Source: Scleroderma bovista (lineage: Eukaryota; Basidiomycota; Agaricomycetes; Boletales; Sclerodermataceae). From it: 29,470 bases of DNA. Shown piece after piece: positions 1 to 11,442 of the stretch. The stretch covers positions 1 through 29,470 of the forward strand of contig JAYMGJ010000189.1 in the NCBI GenBank assembly GCA_037178675.1, given 5' to 3'. A program made the translations under genes and the position numbers. Numbering within the stretch: the first letter of the stretch is position 1; each line of letters begins with the position of its first letter. Below the pieces are notes generated by a model. It had not been told where the DNA came from and did not search any database. It worked only from the letters and a program-made list of their open reading frames with translations.

Positions 1-2149
1 TTGCCATTGAGCTCAAGGGGAGCCAACGACTTATAAGCTTAAGATCAAAGGTGACTCCAATGGGGATGTAAGCTGCTCAAGGAACGGCAAAGATCCCTAT
101 CACCACGTCGAAGCGAACAGCACAGAAATTGCAATAAGACGGTTATTGACGGAAGAAAGATCATAAGACGGAGCATGCCGCAGAATTTCTAGGTTTCCAT
201 GAACGTTCTTCCCCCGCGACAACCACTCTAGAGATTCATAAATAAGTGCTGTAGTCGTCGAAATGGGCGCCTCGAGACTTCATTCGGAAGTTTGAGCGGA
301 TCAGCGGTGTCACGAATCCGAGGAATCCAGGAACGATGCTATTCGGTGATCTACCAGTTACCGAGGAAATCTTGATGGTCGCCATGTGCGAAGGTTATGA
401 GGAATGTTTAATTCTGGCTGGTATAGATTCTCGACAACAAGCCATACCAGTCCTCGTCGCTTGCAACCGTTGACACCTTCGAATTCTGGCCTCCGTGAGA
501 AACAACTTTGCTGGCAACACGGCATTGCCGCGGCCTCAAATGCGACGTCCTCTTCGTCAATTGCGGTCTTTGTTCACTAATACAAGCCTTATTTTCCCGT
601 ACGACTGGGCCAAGTGGATGCTGATGGGTGGCAAGATCGGTGGTGCAAATCACCGTTCGTTGTGACAAACAATAATGGTCAATCCCTTGCAACATTGCCG
701 TGTACGCCAAAAAGTTCGAGGGATGGACTATTAAGGAACCTATCCTCATCTCCGGGGATTCTGGCGAACGGCCCATATGCCGAACATCCATGGATACAGT
801 ATCCAGACCACACATCTGATGTATTTCCGACACCATGCGGTCCAAAAGTAGGTGTGATATCATCACACAAACAAGAATCACCATCGCTCCGCAGTGAAGC
901 GTACCGAAACGTGTCAATACACCCGTGCAACAATAGCAGTGGAGCGGGGGTGCTGATGGAGGATCAAGATGGACGAAGTTAATTAGACCGTGATATTACA
1001 CGGAGGGATGACTTACATGGTCACATATGACAATTCGAGTAAAAGTACCTAAAGTATTCAAGAGAAATGAAACATGAGGTTCAGCTCAAAGAAATCAGTG
1101 TTCTTCATCAGGTGTACGATCAGAAAGATTCGAGCACCAGTAATCATGAGTCATGATCTTGAACGCTTCCCAAGTGATCCTAAGAGCAGCAGCCTCCCGA
1201 AGCCGAATCATGAGAAAAGGAAGACAAAGGTGGTAGGTGAGGTGGATTACTTCCGAGGTTTCGGCCCATCAGGACGAGGGTAAGAAAAGACCAATCAAAT
1301 GAGCTCCACTTTCACGGATGGTTAGTACTGCCGGCAGTGAAAGTGACGATTCAAAAGTCTTGGCCATGGCATGTCTAACCAAAGCCCAATACGACGACAA
1401 CGTCCAGGATGGCGTGTGGTGGAAACGCCACATGCTTGGAAGGTCCTAGATAGCCCTAGACTGATCACTCGTGAACCTAAAGTAAACGGGTGCAATGCTT
1501 CAAATCAGAAACAGAAGAGACGCTCGCCGTCAGTGTGCTGTAGCGATGTCTGCCAAACGTCATCGAGAGGTGGAGCCGACCATTTGGCCGCTATTCAAAA
1601 TATTCAAAGCACATCAACGGGTGTGCGCTTGCTGACCTGCGTGGAATTTGCGATTGAGAAACCCGGAGCAACTAAAGTCGTGGATTACGGCGTCCAGGAA
1701 ATACAGCGTTCACTGCAAATTTGCAGCAAAATGGCGGCGCCAGTGAGCATTACCATAATATCCGTGGCTTCGAAGTTGGACCTGGGTGGTCGTCGTCGCC
1801 ATCGTCCAACGAATTGTGACACGACGGTCTTCTAGAGGGATTCCGATCGAGCGCTGGGGTCGTTCATGTTACATAGTTGCGAGATACAAAGTGTCAAGTG
1901 GACGCTCATACAGACGCGGTGCCTTTAATACTGTAGCCCCGTTTGGTGGGCCTTGCAAGTTGCCACTGGCGTGTTCCATCGTGTTTCATGCACCTTGACC
2001 TCGCGGACGGGCCCGTCTGAGCCACTCCAACCTGTGTTTACCCCCCAGGTGGGCGTCGTACGCGTCGTCGAGCATCGTAGCGGAGCTGATAAGCCACGCA
2101 GTGTCCACGGTCGTGTTGGTTGACTCTCATTTCCAAACCCTAGTCACCC
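1..2149. other. Gene-poor stretch, no gene recognised
   Basis: I found no protein that I recognise here. The longer open stretches (614-982 +, 408-917 -, 1371-1835 +) overlap one another on both strands. None shows a known motif, a signal peptide or a convincing chain of exons with GT-AG junctions. A short open segment near 23-178 (+) reads without stops and then ends. It could be a last exon of a gene lying to the left, but no clean acceptor supports this. The stretch is best read as intergenic sequence, possibly with decayed remnants, plus the upstream region of the BEM2-like gene. Confidence 0.5.
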
Positions 2150-2216
2150 TCGTTGTAAACTCGCTCTTTCTGCCATACTCCCTGCGCTCGTTTTTCTTTC
2201 CATTCCATCCCCTGCC
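2150..2216 (+). promoter_or_regulatory. Pyrimidine-rich leader before the BEM2-like start codon
   Basis: The 65 bases before the ATG at 2217 are strongly C/T-rich (for example the ctcgtttttctttccattcc run around 2187-2206). In filamentous fungi such CT tracts commonly sit at transcription start sites of housekeeping genes. I see no clear TATA box. The ATG lies in a good context (gccATGGC). The role is inferred from position and composition only. Confidence 0.35.
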
Positions 2217-5200
2217 ATGGCACAGCGACGAGGTGCATCGTCTTTCAACACGCTCAGCCCACATGAGCCCACACCCCCGGGCTCTGCACCTGGCTCACCC
2301 GCACATCTCCACTTCCCTCAATCCCGCTCCAACTCCCCGTCGGGAATAACCCATTTCTTATCAAAGCCCACAAAATGGTTCGGGAGGAAATCAAGCGACA
2401 CGCGCACATTGTCTACTACGAGCGAACCACGGTCAAGCATGAGTTCCGTAAGGAGGCCAAAGATATCCAGACCAACAGATCCCAGACCTATCCTGGCCAA
2501 TTTTCACGCTGAACAGAATGCTCACGATACCAGCAAGTACGTCTTTCATTCATGTTTAGCCGTAACGTGTTCATCATAGTGGCATGAACCGTCACCGCAT
2601 TCGAACACGTGGCTCACTGTTATGCACCTGTTTTACTCACTGTCCTCTAGCAGATTTCACCCCCTACATCCTAAAAAGTCGCTGGACTTGGGCCACGCAT
2701 CTACTTCACCTTCTCTTCCGTGTATAAACACTGGAGGGAGTCTTGGGGATCTGCGAAATATCTCCTCCAAAACGTGGTCAAGGTCGACAGATGATCTCGC
2801 CAACTTCGCCAATTCATCGCAGGGTAGCATGGACCCCGTGTTCCAGACCCGCATTCAAGAGTATCGCAACAGAAGCAACAGTAGCGCTACTCTTCATCCC
2901 AGCTCACCATGTGACGGTGCTTCGCCTGTCAATCACACGTTTCCTTCTATTTCATCTACTATTCCTCTGTCATCCTCACCCCCCGGCGAGAAGATCGTTT
3001 CTACAGAATCTAATATATCCATTTCCATCTCGTCACCTACCGCGGACACATTCCCTGTTCCCGATGAACCATCTACGCCAACTGCACGCACTCATCCATT
3101 TGCGGCTAGATTGCCTACAAAGCTTTCGGCTTCCAAGCTCGGTCTTTCTGCCAGTAGCCCTCATAGAAAAGGATCTGGCGATTCTATGAAAGACAAGGAT
3201 GCTGCAGGTTCTAGCAGCACGGCGCGTGGTGTATTATTCCCATTTAACTTGCCCTATCATTCCAACAAACACTTGCCTCCTGTCTCGACCTCGACAAATG
3301 GATCCACAAGTGACAACACCGTCCCCCCGTCCCCTTTACTCGCACCTCCGGCATTGCCTCCCGGTCCAGATACCGATGCCGCCGTTGACCCGCGACGTAC
3401 ATCTCAGATTGTGTACAGCTCCGGGTTCCTGAATCGCATGGCAGACTCCGCGTCTTGGGTAAACGCTCAGAATCGGCCTTACAGTACCGCCGTAAACTTT
3501 ACGTTGTCCAAAGGATGGAAGTCATTCAAGGCAGAACTGAAGGGTTCAAAGTTGTATTTCTACAAACCCCCAAGTGACAGGAGCGCCGCAGTCAAGGAGC
3601 TGTTCCCTACTGGCATTGTCCCACCAAGCCTCGAAGATGTCGAGGCGGAGGCATCCGAGGATGGCGGCAGGTCTGGCAAAGCCAGAGAAGATAGCACAAT
3701 CGGGAGGAAGAAGCGGGCGTATTGGGGACGACGTACGCATCCGCAGTTGGTCGTTGGCACAAACGGGGTCGAAAAAGGAACCTTCGAAGCGCTTGTTCAC
3801 GAAGCTGTCTTTGCAACCGCGTTCGTTCATACCGATGACAAGGACCGGCCTGATATAGGTGACGATGGGAGAATGCCGGGATGGAAGGACTTTTCATTGG
3901 CGATTCTTCTCTGCCTACCCATTCACGTGGAACGACCGAAATTCGAGAGCGAATTCACTCGTTGCTGCATGAACCTCGTTAACGGCGCAGACCCGGATGC
4001 CAAGGAGATTGAATGCGCAAGGGTAACGTGGATGGCGCAGCAGTACCTCAGATACCACGGGGCTCCGGATGACAAGCCTGGGTGGGAAGAGTTCATATCC
4101 AGTGTTATTCCCGACTTCCAGCCGACCCAAGACCAGCCAATCCTCTCACCGTCCCCTCCTGCAGTAGACGGTGCTACCCCTTTCAACCCCGGGACCTTCA
4201 TGTCGGAGGAAGCAAGGATGATGTCATTGATTGAGGCTCTGGGACCCACGAGTGTCGCACCGACATCTCCATCTGGCAAGGCATTGACACCAAAGCAGCA
4301 GCGTCCTCAGTATCCGTTTGCTGAGTCAGACGAGCGATCCAAAGCTTGGGCTATGCTTGCTCGCGACGGCTTCACTCGCGAAGTATTATCGCTTCTTGAT
4401 CCACACCTAGTCGCGCTTAGTCTCCAAGTCTTCCACCGCCGTATCTTCCAGCACCTTCCCGATGATATTAGTTTGGCACATATCCTTGACTCGGACCCTT
4501 CCCCTTCCCAACCCTCAGACCCGGACACTCATGCATCGCCACTCACCAGATTATTTGGCAGCGACAACAGCCCCCACTGGCTTACTAAATTACTGATCAT
4601 GCAGATTCTGGGTTCGGATTCGTCGAGCAGCACTAGTGGCGCGCAAGAACGAAACTCGGCAACCTCCCGCACGCATTCACGCTCCGATGTCATCTCCATA
4701 TGGGCCAGAGTCGGTGAGCTTTGTCGCGTTGCTGGCGATGAATGTTCCTGGATGGCCATCCTTCGTGCGCTGTGTTCCCGTCCTGTGACACGGTTGATCA
4801 GGGCGTGGAAACGCGTCGACAGGCAGAGCTTGCTCGCTGTGGAGTCGTGGGTCTATCCAGAGGCCGATGGGCATGTGGCCATTGCCCGGATGCCCCTCGT
4901 CACGGCGTGGGGCGGAGACACGATGGAGGAGATTCGGAGACAGTTCGACCAGGCGAGTAACGAAGGCGAGGAGCACTGGTTCGTACCTCCGTTGATGAAG
5001 TCGAGGGAGCTGTTCGAAGGCCTTGCGCGCAAGTTTGTGCCGTGTGCGAGGGCAGCGGCGGAAGGGGCCTCCTGCTCACAAGACGTTGAGAAGTTGGTGT
5101 CGTTGTGGGAAGAGTATTCCCAAGAGAAGGGTGGGCAAAATGCGTTCGCGCGCAAGTTTCAGCGGTATATTTAGTTTGATTGGCTTTTATCATACTTGAC

Positions 5201-8200
5201 TGACGGGTTGGTGTAGGATTGACCAATTTATGTCTCTATCTTTGGCGACGGAGCCCCGCAGGAAAGGTCTGGTTGAGCCCTACTTTTGGTCGCAGGCCTC
5301 TTCTAGTTTCCATCTGTCATGCCATCCATTAGTACCTCTTCTTTTTGTGGAGCCTCTGCCGACAGTCTCTCTGATTGAACGGAGCCGAGTATGGAGAGGT
5401 CGGCTCGAGAGTGGCCCCACCAAACTTAGCATGGAAGAATTGCAGCAAATCCGCAGCCTCGACATCTCTCTCCGTTTCCCAGGCAGAGCCAACGCGGAAT
5501 CTGCGAGCAAAGAGAAGCTATTCAATGTCGGGGATGTCGATCTGCGGGGAACGGCGATACCAGTGTATGACGGAGAGTTGGTGGTCGTTGCACGCCCAGA
5601 CAAAGACTCCAGTCCGGCTTCGCGTGCACCATCGCGACCGCCGAGTTCGGTTATCGATGGCTCAGGAAACGAAAAAACCATGACTCGCTCTCCTTCTATC
5701 CGAGTTAAACCCGGCGCCTTACAAGGACTTGAGCGCAAGAGCAGTGTAGCGCGGAGGAATTCCCTTCCTTCAATATCCCAGCGACCGAATCCAGTGGTGA
5801 CGGAGGTATCATCAGAGCGACCTATTAGGGTGTTTGTCCAAGCGGGTACCTTGGATCGCTTGGTGAATGTGCTCATCCACGGGTTGCAAGGCGTCTCTGT
5901 CGCAGTTGCAGACGACAATGGAGAGACCTCTTTAAGGGACGGCAATACGCGAGACCTGGTTGTTGACCATGCTGACTTTACAAGGGTGTGGTGGAACGTC
6001 TTCCGAAGTTTTGTCACTCCCATCGTTTTCTTTGAGGTTTGTCTCCTTGTACTTGAGGTTTATGGTGAGGCTGACACGCTTAAAGCTCCTCCGTAAGAAT
6101 TTCGTTGGAAGTAGACCTTCGAACAGCCCATCTTCCAGTGGACCAGTGCACGTCCTGCGGTACAGGACGGAGGTCTTGGGAGCCATGAAGGAATGGATAA
6201 CAACTGGAGGTGGTGCGCAAGATTGCCTGGATGATGCTCCGCTGTACGAGACCGTGCGGACGTTCCTCGGTACGCCATTAGATCGCTCAGAGCTGGAATT
6301 GCTCCCATCGAACGACGATCCTGAGCTTCTTCAATCATGGGATGCGCTCGAGACGATGAAACAGAATACTCTATCGATGTTTATGTCCCACACATTGCGT
6401 CCTCCAGCTCTTACTACAGCTGATCCAAGGCCAGCCGCTGCACCTGGACATGTTAGGAATTTTGGAAGTCAAGTGCCAGATATTGATCTGGTGACCGCAG
6501 AAGATTTCGTCGACAACTTGAATGCTATGGCCATCGCCGCTTTCAGTAATGTCATCGAAGAGGTAAGCCCCTATCCACTTCTCTGGGCCCTCTTCATTGT
6601 TGCTTCTAGGACCTCTTCACCACGACCGATTTGCTCGAAGTACAAAGCGCTGATCGGACGGGCTGGTTCTCGTCCCGCGACCCCGGTTACACTGATGACG
6701 TTGATATTCAGACGATGTATTCGCATCTAATGGATGTCAAGCAGTCAACGATGATATCCGAAATTTCTCAAGATTCCTTATACCGTGTTCTACCCCCGGG
6801 TATCCGGAGCTGCATTCGTGCTTACAATATTCTTCGCAAATGGCTTATTTCAAAGTTGGTGGCCCCCAAGCTTGGCATTCGACAACGCCAGTCCAGAATG
6901 GATCTCTGTCTTCGCGCTTTAGAAATTGCCCGTCTTCGCAGTTTGGACCGAGGTTTGCCCAATTGCAGTCCCAGCGAGCGGCCTTGCGTGCGGTCGTTTG
7001 TCGAGGCCGTCGTTACGTCTGCCATCATCAGCCCCGAGAGTCGTATGCACCATAGACCATGGCAGAACGTGGCTAATATCCGTGGCGTACAGTGCGACAG
7101 CCTAGCCGCTCTCCTTTCCCGGCAAACTGTACCTAAAAAAGCGTACGGTGACCCTCTTGTTATTGACATTAGTTGGCTGCTTGAACGAATTCTGGAGATC
7201 ATTAGTGTTCCGAACACTGTGAGTATCTCGCAGGATAATCCCCAGTGCATCATCAATTTTGACAAACGGAGGTCGGTGTCCATCGGTTCTAATATGGCGA
7301 TAGATACCAAAGCTGACTCCTCGCACAGGAATCTGTGCGATTTAATCCTCAGTACAGCAGCTCTCAGCTCCAAAGGAAGGCGGTTGCGCGAAGACGTCGA
7401 TCGCAAAGACTTTGAACGCCTCCATAACATCGAGAAGGAAGTTACTGCACTGCACTTCGACAACCGGGCTATCAAAGATGAGGCACAAAGGGAGGCATTG
7501 CAGGCGCAAGCCAACGGGTCGTTCTCAGCGAAGAAAACTGTCCGTCCTTTCCAGCGACTTGTCATCATGCAACAGGAGAAAAACAAGCGAGACAAGTACC
7601 TGCATGACCGTCTGAGGAAGGACAAGAAAGAAGAGCAACTCCGTAACGAGAAGCGAGACGACTATCTTAACAAGGCTATGCGGCCCCGCAAGCCGATGAC
7701 GCAAGCACAAAAGCAACATCGCATCAAGAAGAGCTATTCCTCTGCGTTTTTCCAATTGATGAGACCCATTTCGAGCGCTTTCACGGACAGCACCCATGCA
7801 CTTGCCACTAAGAGATCTCCTGCGGAGTTGGACTTCGTACCATATGGGAAGCCATCACTTGTCCTCTCCGTAGTCGATGCCAAAGTAACTCATGTTCTCA
7901 ACAACGAACGGTCTTACGTGTTCCAGTTGGACACCGAGGACGGAGGACATTACCTGCTGCAGGCGATCTCCAAACCCGAAATGGCCAGGTGGATAGATCA
8001 GATCAACAAGGTCTCTAAAACAGCTGCGAAGCGGCGTCTCACGTACCTGGGCAACTCACCAAAACCTCAGTTGTCGGATCATATACACGATCACGTTGCC
8101 GCGCCTTCGGCTTCTAGACATCCTACTGCTGGTAAGGGGACGTTGACTCTGAGACGGCATCAAGCTAATGCAATCCTTCAGTGTTCGGAGTGGAACTTGA

Positions 8201-9146
8201 TTTCTTGCTTCAACGTGAGGCAGGCGGTGCGGACATTGAGCCTGGGACTGTTCCCTCTGTGATTTCTAGGTGTTTGTATGAGGTTGAGCAACGCGGCTTG
8301 AGTGAAGTCGGAATTTGTAAGCATAGTGATCCGTGGCCCTTGTTACTTTTACCCAATATGCGTTACAGACCGTATCGCTGGGGCAACTTTGGAAATCAAC
8401 AGCCTCCGTGAGGCATTCAACAATGGTATTCTCCCTTTTACCGATATTGACGTCGATTAACGTGAGTTTGTGCTTACAGGTGAAATGCCCATTACGGAGA
8501 GCACCGATATCCATGCCGTGTGTGACCTGATCAAGTCATGGTTCCGATTGTTACCAGAGCCCGTGTTCCCGTCCTCTGCGTACTTCAGCATCATTGAGGC
8601 TATGAGTACGTAGGCTGTCTTAGACGCGATCCCTTTCCCAAAGCTATCCACAGAAATTGAAAACCTCGATGCACGGCTGTCCAGCATCCGCCACGTCGTC
8701 CGTTACTTGCCTCAGGCGAACTTTGACCTCCTCAAGCGAGTTACAGAGCATCTCGACAAGTGATTCATTTGCATATTGTCTGGGATCTGATAACTCACCA
8801 TCGCCATTCCAGGGTCACCGACTATGAAGAGCATAACCACATGACTGCAGAGGCTCTTGCTATCGTCTTTAGTCCCAACCTCTTACGCGCTCCGAAGAAT
8901 GATTTTGGACTCATACTAACGAATATGGGCTACACACACAAGCTTGTCAAAGCGCTCATTACTCATGTGAGTGTTCTTGACAGTATTGTTTGGATCATGC
9001 TTATGCGTGCCCAGTTCCATGTCATATTTGATGAAGATCATGAAGCTGAAAACGATATGGAGGATGAAATGGAGGGCCCTATTCTGGAAGAAGACGAAGA
9101 CGAGGAAGATATACCATCTCAAACAGGCGAGGAAGAATTGAGGTAG
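2217..9146 (+). CDS. BEM2: BEM2-like Rho GTPase-activating protein (RasGEF modules, PH, RhoGAP)
   Basis: Exons: 2217-2536, 2654-5164, 5217-6036, 6086-6562, 6610-8131, 8182-8316, 8369-8425, 8480-8605, 8654-8759, 8813-8966, 9015-9146; about 2119 aa (yeast Bem2 is about 2170). The Ser/Pro-rich N-terminus is followed by a PH-like segment (~370-480), a RasGEF_N-like helix bundle (~481-596) and a RasGEF-like domain (~689-942). A second RasGEF_N (~1145-1290) and a second, more divergent RasGEF-like region (~1353-1620) come next. A charged helical linker (~1697-1753), a PH domain (~1753-1853) and a RhoGAP domain (~1884-2075) complete it. The RhoGAP arginine finger is the R of GIYRIAG (residue ~1930), created by splicing exons 6 and 7. 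The C-terminus is very acidic. Bem2-type proteins turn off Rho/Cdc42 GTPases at growth sites. RhoGAP and PH are certain; GEF activity is unlikely to be provable from sequence. Intron 1 could end at 2650 instead of 2653. Confidence 0.9.
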
Positions 9147-9541
9147 GCAACTCTTGTATTGAGCATGTAGTGGTGGGCGTTCGTCGTTCTTTTTTTTTTT
9201 CCTCTGTGGACAGTGTTGTGTGAATTCGGTCGCTCTTTTTCTTAGGTCTAATTATTAGGATACCATCTATCACGGACATGTACAAGTACTTACCCCTGGC
9301 ATATCCCTCCTTATTTTGCCCCTGAATTATGGTGAGGTCGTCTGAACTACTCGTTTAACGAACATCCTGCAGTACTGTCACGGTACGTTTGCAATTAGTT
9401 ACGGCTCATCACAGCCAATGGCCGGGCTCATAAGTCTTGGACGTCAGATTTGTCTCCCAGAGCGTTAGACTCGTCGAGGCGTTCTCGATCTTATATAGAG
9501 TCATCCACAGGATTATACATAATCATTACAACAGCATTCAT
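9147..9541. other. Convergent 3' intergenic region (BEM2-like / GST1)
   Basis: This 395-base gap separates the ends of two convergent genes. It contains a run of ten T bases at about 9190 and is otherwise AT-rich. It presumably holds both 3' UTRs and polyadenylation signals. I see no open reading frame of interest. Confidence 0.5.
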
Positions 9542-10425
9542 TTACTCGAAATTATTCATGATGTCCTGCCAGGTTGGCCTAGTAAAGAGGTCGTTCCACC
9601 ACCTAACCAGAGGGGATCAACAATCGTCGCAGTAGTGAACACGGTATTGTACGAACCTTGCAACGTTTGGCCTGCTGGTGAAGATTTCAGGTAGGCCAGC
9701 TGCAGTGGCCACCACAGTGCCGCACGGGAGATGCAGGAGGTCAGCAAGGGTGATATTCTATGTGTCCCGCAGTGATTGGTCAATATTGATAACCACAAGA
9801 CCTAGTAAATAGAGGCCGTAACGCACATCCCCAGCGAGATACTTCTGCTTTCCGAGAATAACGTCATAAGCATCGAGCTTCGCGTTCAGGGCATTGAGGC
9901 GCTCTTTGACAATAGCCTCGTTTCCCTCGACACCATGGTACCTGGCAAGTGATTAGAAACAGTGTTTAGTTACGACGAGTCCGGTTACTTTTTGAAGACC
10001 CTCTCCATTGCGATCGCAAAGACAAAGGGATCAAAGTTGAATGCCTCGATTGATGCAGCCTGCTCGAACAGCGCCTCTTCCTTGAGACTGGTGGGAATGA
10101 GGCCCTGAGTGCCCTGGTTGGGATACTTCCTGATCAGATAGCGGGCGATAGCACGAGACTCGTAGATGACGAAGCCGTCCTCATCCTGGAGGGCATTCCC
10201 TTGTTGGTTAGGACAGGAATAGCAATAGGAATAGTAGTTCCATCGACGTACGACCATGTAGGGGACCTGCCCGAACGGCTGCTTGGCGATGAAGTCTGGA
10301 TGTTTATGTTCGCCTTTGCCAAGATCGACGAGGACAAGTTCGAAGTCGATATGCTTCTCCTTGCAGATGAGGGCGACGAGCTGCGCGCAGGTCGACCTGG
10401 GGTAACCGTAGAGTTTGATGACCAT
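9542..10425 (-). CDS. Glutathione S-transferase, phi-like, tandem copy 1
   Basis: Exons read on the minus strand: 10425-10252, 10185-9989, 9941-9827, 9757-9657, 9602-9542, giving 215 aa, the usual length for cytosolic GSTs. The N-terminal thioredoxin-fold domain (1-80) has KLYGYPRSTC with a likely catalytic serine at residue 11. It also has FGQVPY and, after splicing, DEDGF and YESRAI, which contact glutathione. The all-helical C-terminal domain includes KQKYLAGD, TLADL and RPNVARWW, a signature of phi/theta-like enzymes. There is no signal peptide, so it is cytosolic. It conjugates glutathione to electrophiles, or acts as a peroxidase, in detoxification. It is about 79% identical by hand count to the copy at 11443-12310, with all four introns at the same places, so the pair arose by tandem duplication. 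The substrate cannot be told from sequence. Confidence 0.92.
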
Positions 10426-10467
10426 GTTAGTCGTGGACAGACACGGTCGGCGGACCGGGAGTGCGTC

Positions 10468-10474
10468 TTATAAT
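10468..10474 (-). promoter_or_regulatory. TATA-like box of GST copy 1
   Basis: On the minus strand this reads ATTATAA, 43 bases before the ATG at 10425. The adjoining ATCCCCAG block on the plus strand is also present next to the TATA-like box of GST copy 2, supporting shared promoter ancestry. Function is inferred. Confidence 0.4.
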
Positions 10475-10514
10475 CCCCAGTCCATGTGAGGCCTGGAGAT
10501 AAGAGTCTGATACC

Positions 10515-10531
10515 GCTGAGTCAGATCGCAT
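10515..10531 (-). promoter_or_regulatory. AP-1/ARE-like element upstream of GST copy 1
   Basis: The plus strand reads GCTGAGTCAGATCGCAT; on the gene strand the core is TGACTCAGC, a perfect AP-1 core with the GC extension of antioxidant-response elements. It begins 90 bases upstream of the ATG. A 15-of-17 match lies 91 bases upstream of GST copy 2 (12401-12417). In fungi, bZIP factors of the Yap1/AP-1 type induce GST genes under oxidative stress, so this is a reasonable candidate site, but binding is not shown. Confidence 0.45.
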
Positions 10532-11442
10532 TTCAACCATGCGCTAGAAGCCTTAGTTGAGCCACAGTTGATCGGAAGAATAGAAGGATAGCAGAAAAAC
10601 AGAATCAGGAAAATGAACGCCGATGAGTCGGTAGGACTGCCACGTAGTAGTTGAATACTGGTCGACGACTTTCGCTATGAAAAAACAATGGAGTCGATTA
10701 GCGTCCTGCAGCAAACTGCATATTGATTGACCAAAACTCACTGCACGGGCGCTGTTATGTATTTAGTTGTGGAGTGTCATAGCCAAACACATATGGCGCA
10801 CCAGCCATAATACCTTATCTAGGAGGATCGCAGTACAGAAAAGCGCCCGTATGGAGCGTTGGACATTCGATATTGAGTTTGCTGTGAATGGGTGCTGTAG
10901 TGACCTACATCTTCCTCCGTACTGTGAGTTGGAGGTGAGGGCAGAAGGGGGACAGGGGGCTTGCCTTGTAAGGTAATGCCTTTAGCCGGAGTCGTCGCCT
11001 TCGTACTCAACACGGACGAATCCCCCCACGCCTCTTCGATTTCTACATTTTAGCTCTACATCCTACGCGGCACGGGCTGAACGTGGTGTCTGCATTAGTG
11101 AATCTACGTTTACTCCCCGGCCGGGATTTGGTCGTTGAAATGGTGGGATATAACATCCGCTCCTAGTAGTAGCCGTTACAAATATGTACCATCGTGTGAC
11201 ATGATTGGGACTTGCGATGGCTCACATCATATATTTGAACATGGCTACGATAGTTGAAGCTAGATGCAATGGTGGCAGTCTCACAACCTACCAGGACAGC
11301 CTGATCCTCTGGCTTCACTTGGTTTGCGCTGACGAGGCCCATTTGCTCCAACGCAATAAGCTCTGGTATAAATACAAGTCTCACCCCGTTGAGGAAGCAA
11401 GATAATTTAATTACATGATCTCACTTAACGATTACCATTCAT
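10532..11442. other. Intergenic region between the two GST genes
   Basis: About 900 bases lie between the promoter block of GST copy 1 and the 3' end of GST copy 2. Open stretches such as 10767-10976 (+) and 11205-11405 (+) carry no recognisable motif. I see no third GST fragment and no transposon signature. Confidence 0.45.

Noticed and set aside
408..917. 169-residue open frame on the minus strand overlapping a plus-strand frame at 614-982
   Set aside because: Neither product resembles a family I know, and neither extends through plausible introns; listed only as part of a gene-poor stretch.
1371..1835. 154-residue open frame on the plus strand
   Set aside because: No start context, motif or splice partner; composition looks random.
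5280..6023. 247-residue open frame on the minus strand
   Set aside because: It lies fully antisense to BEM2-like exon 3, which shows clear RasGEF_N motifs; it has no motif of its own and is a codon-bias shadow.
6822..7625. 267-residue open frame on the minus strand
   Set aside because: Antisense to BEM2-like exon 5; no recognisable domain and no upstream splice or promoter support.
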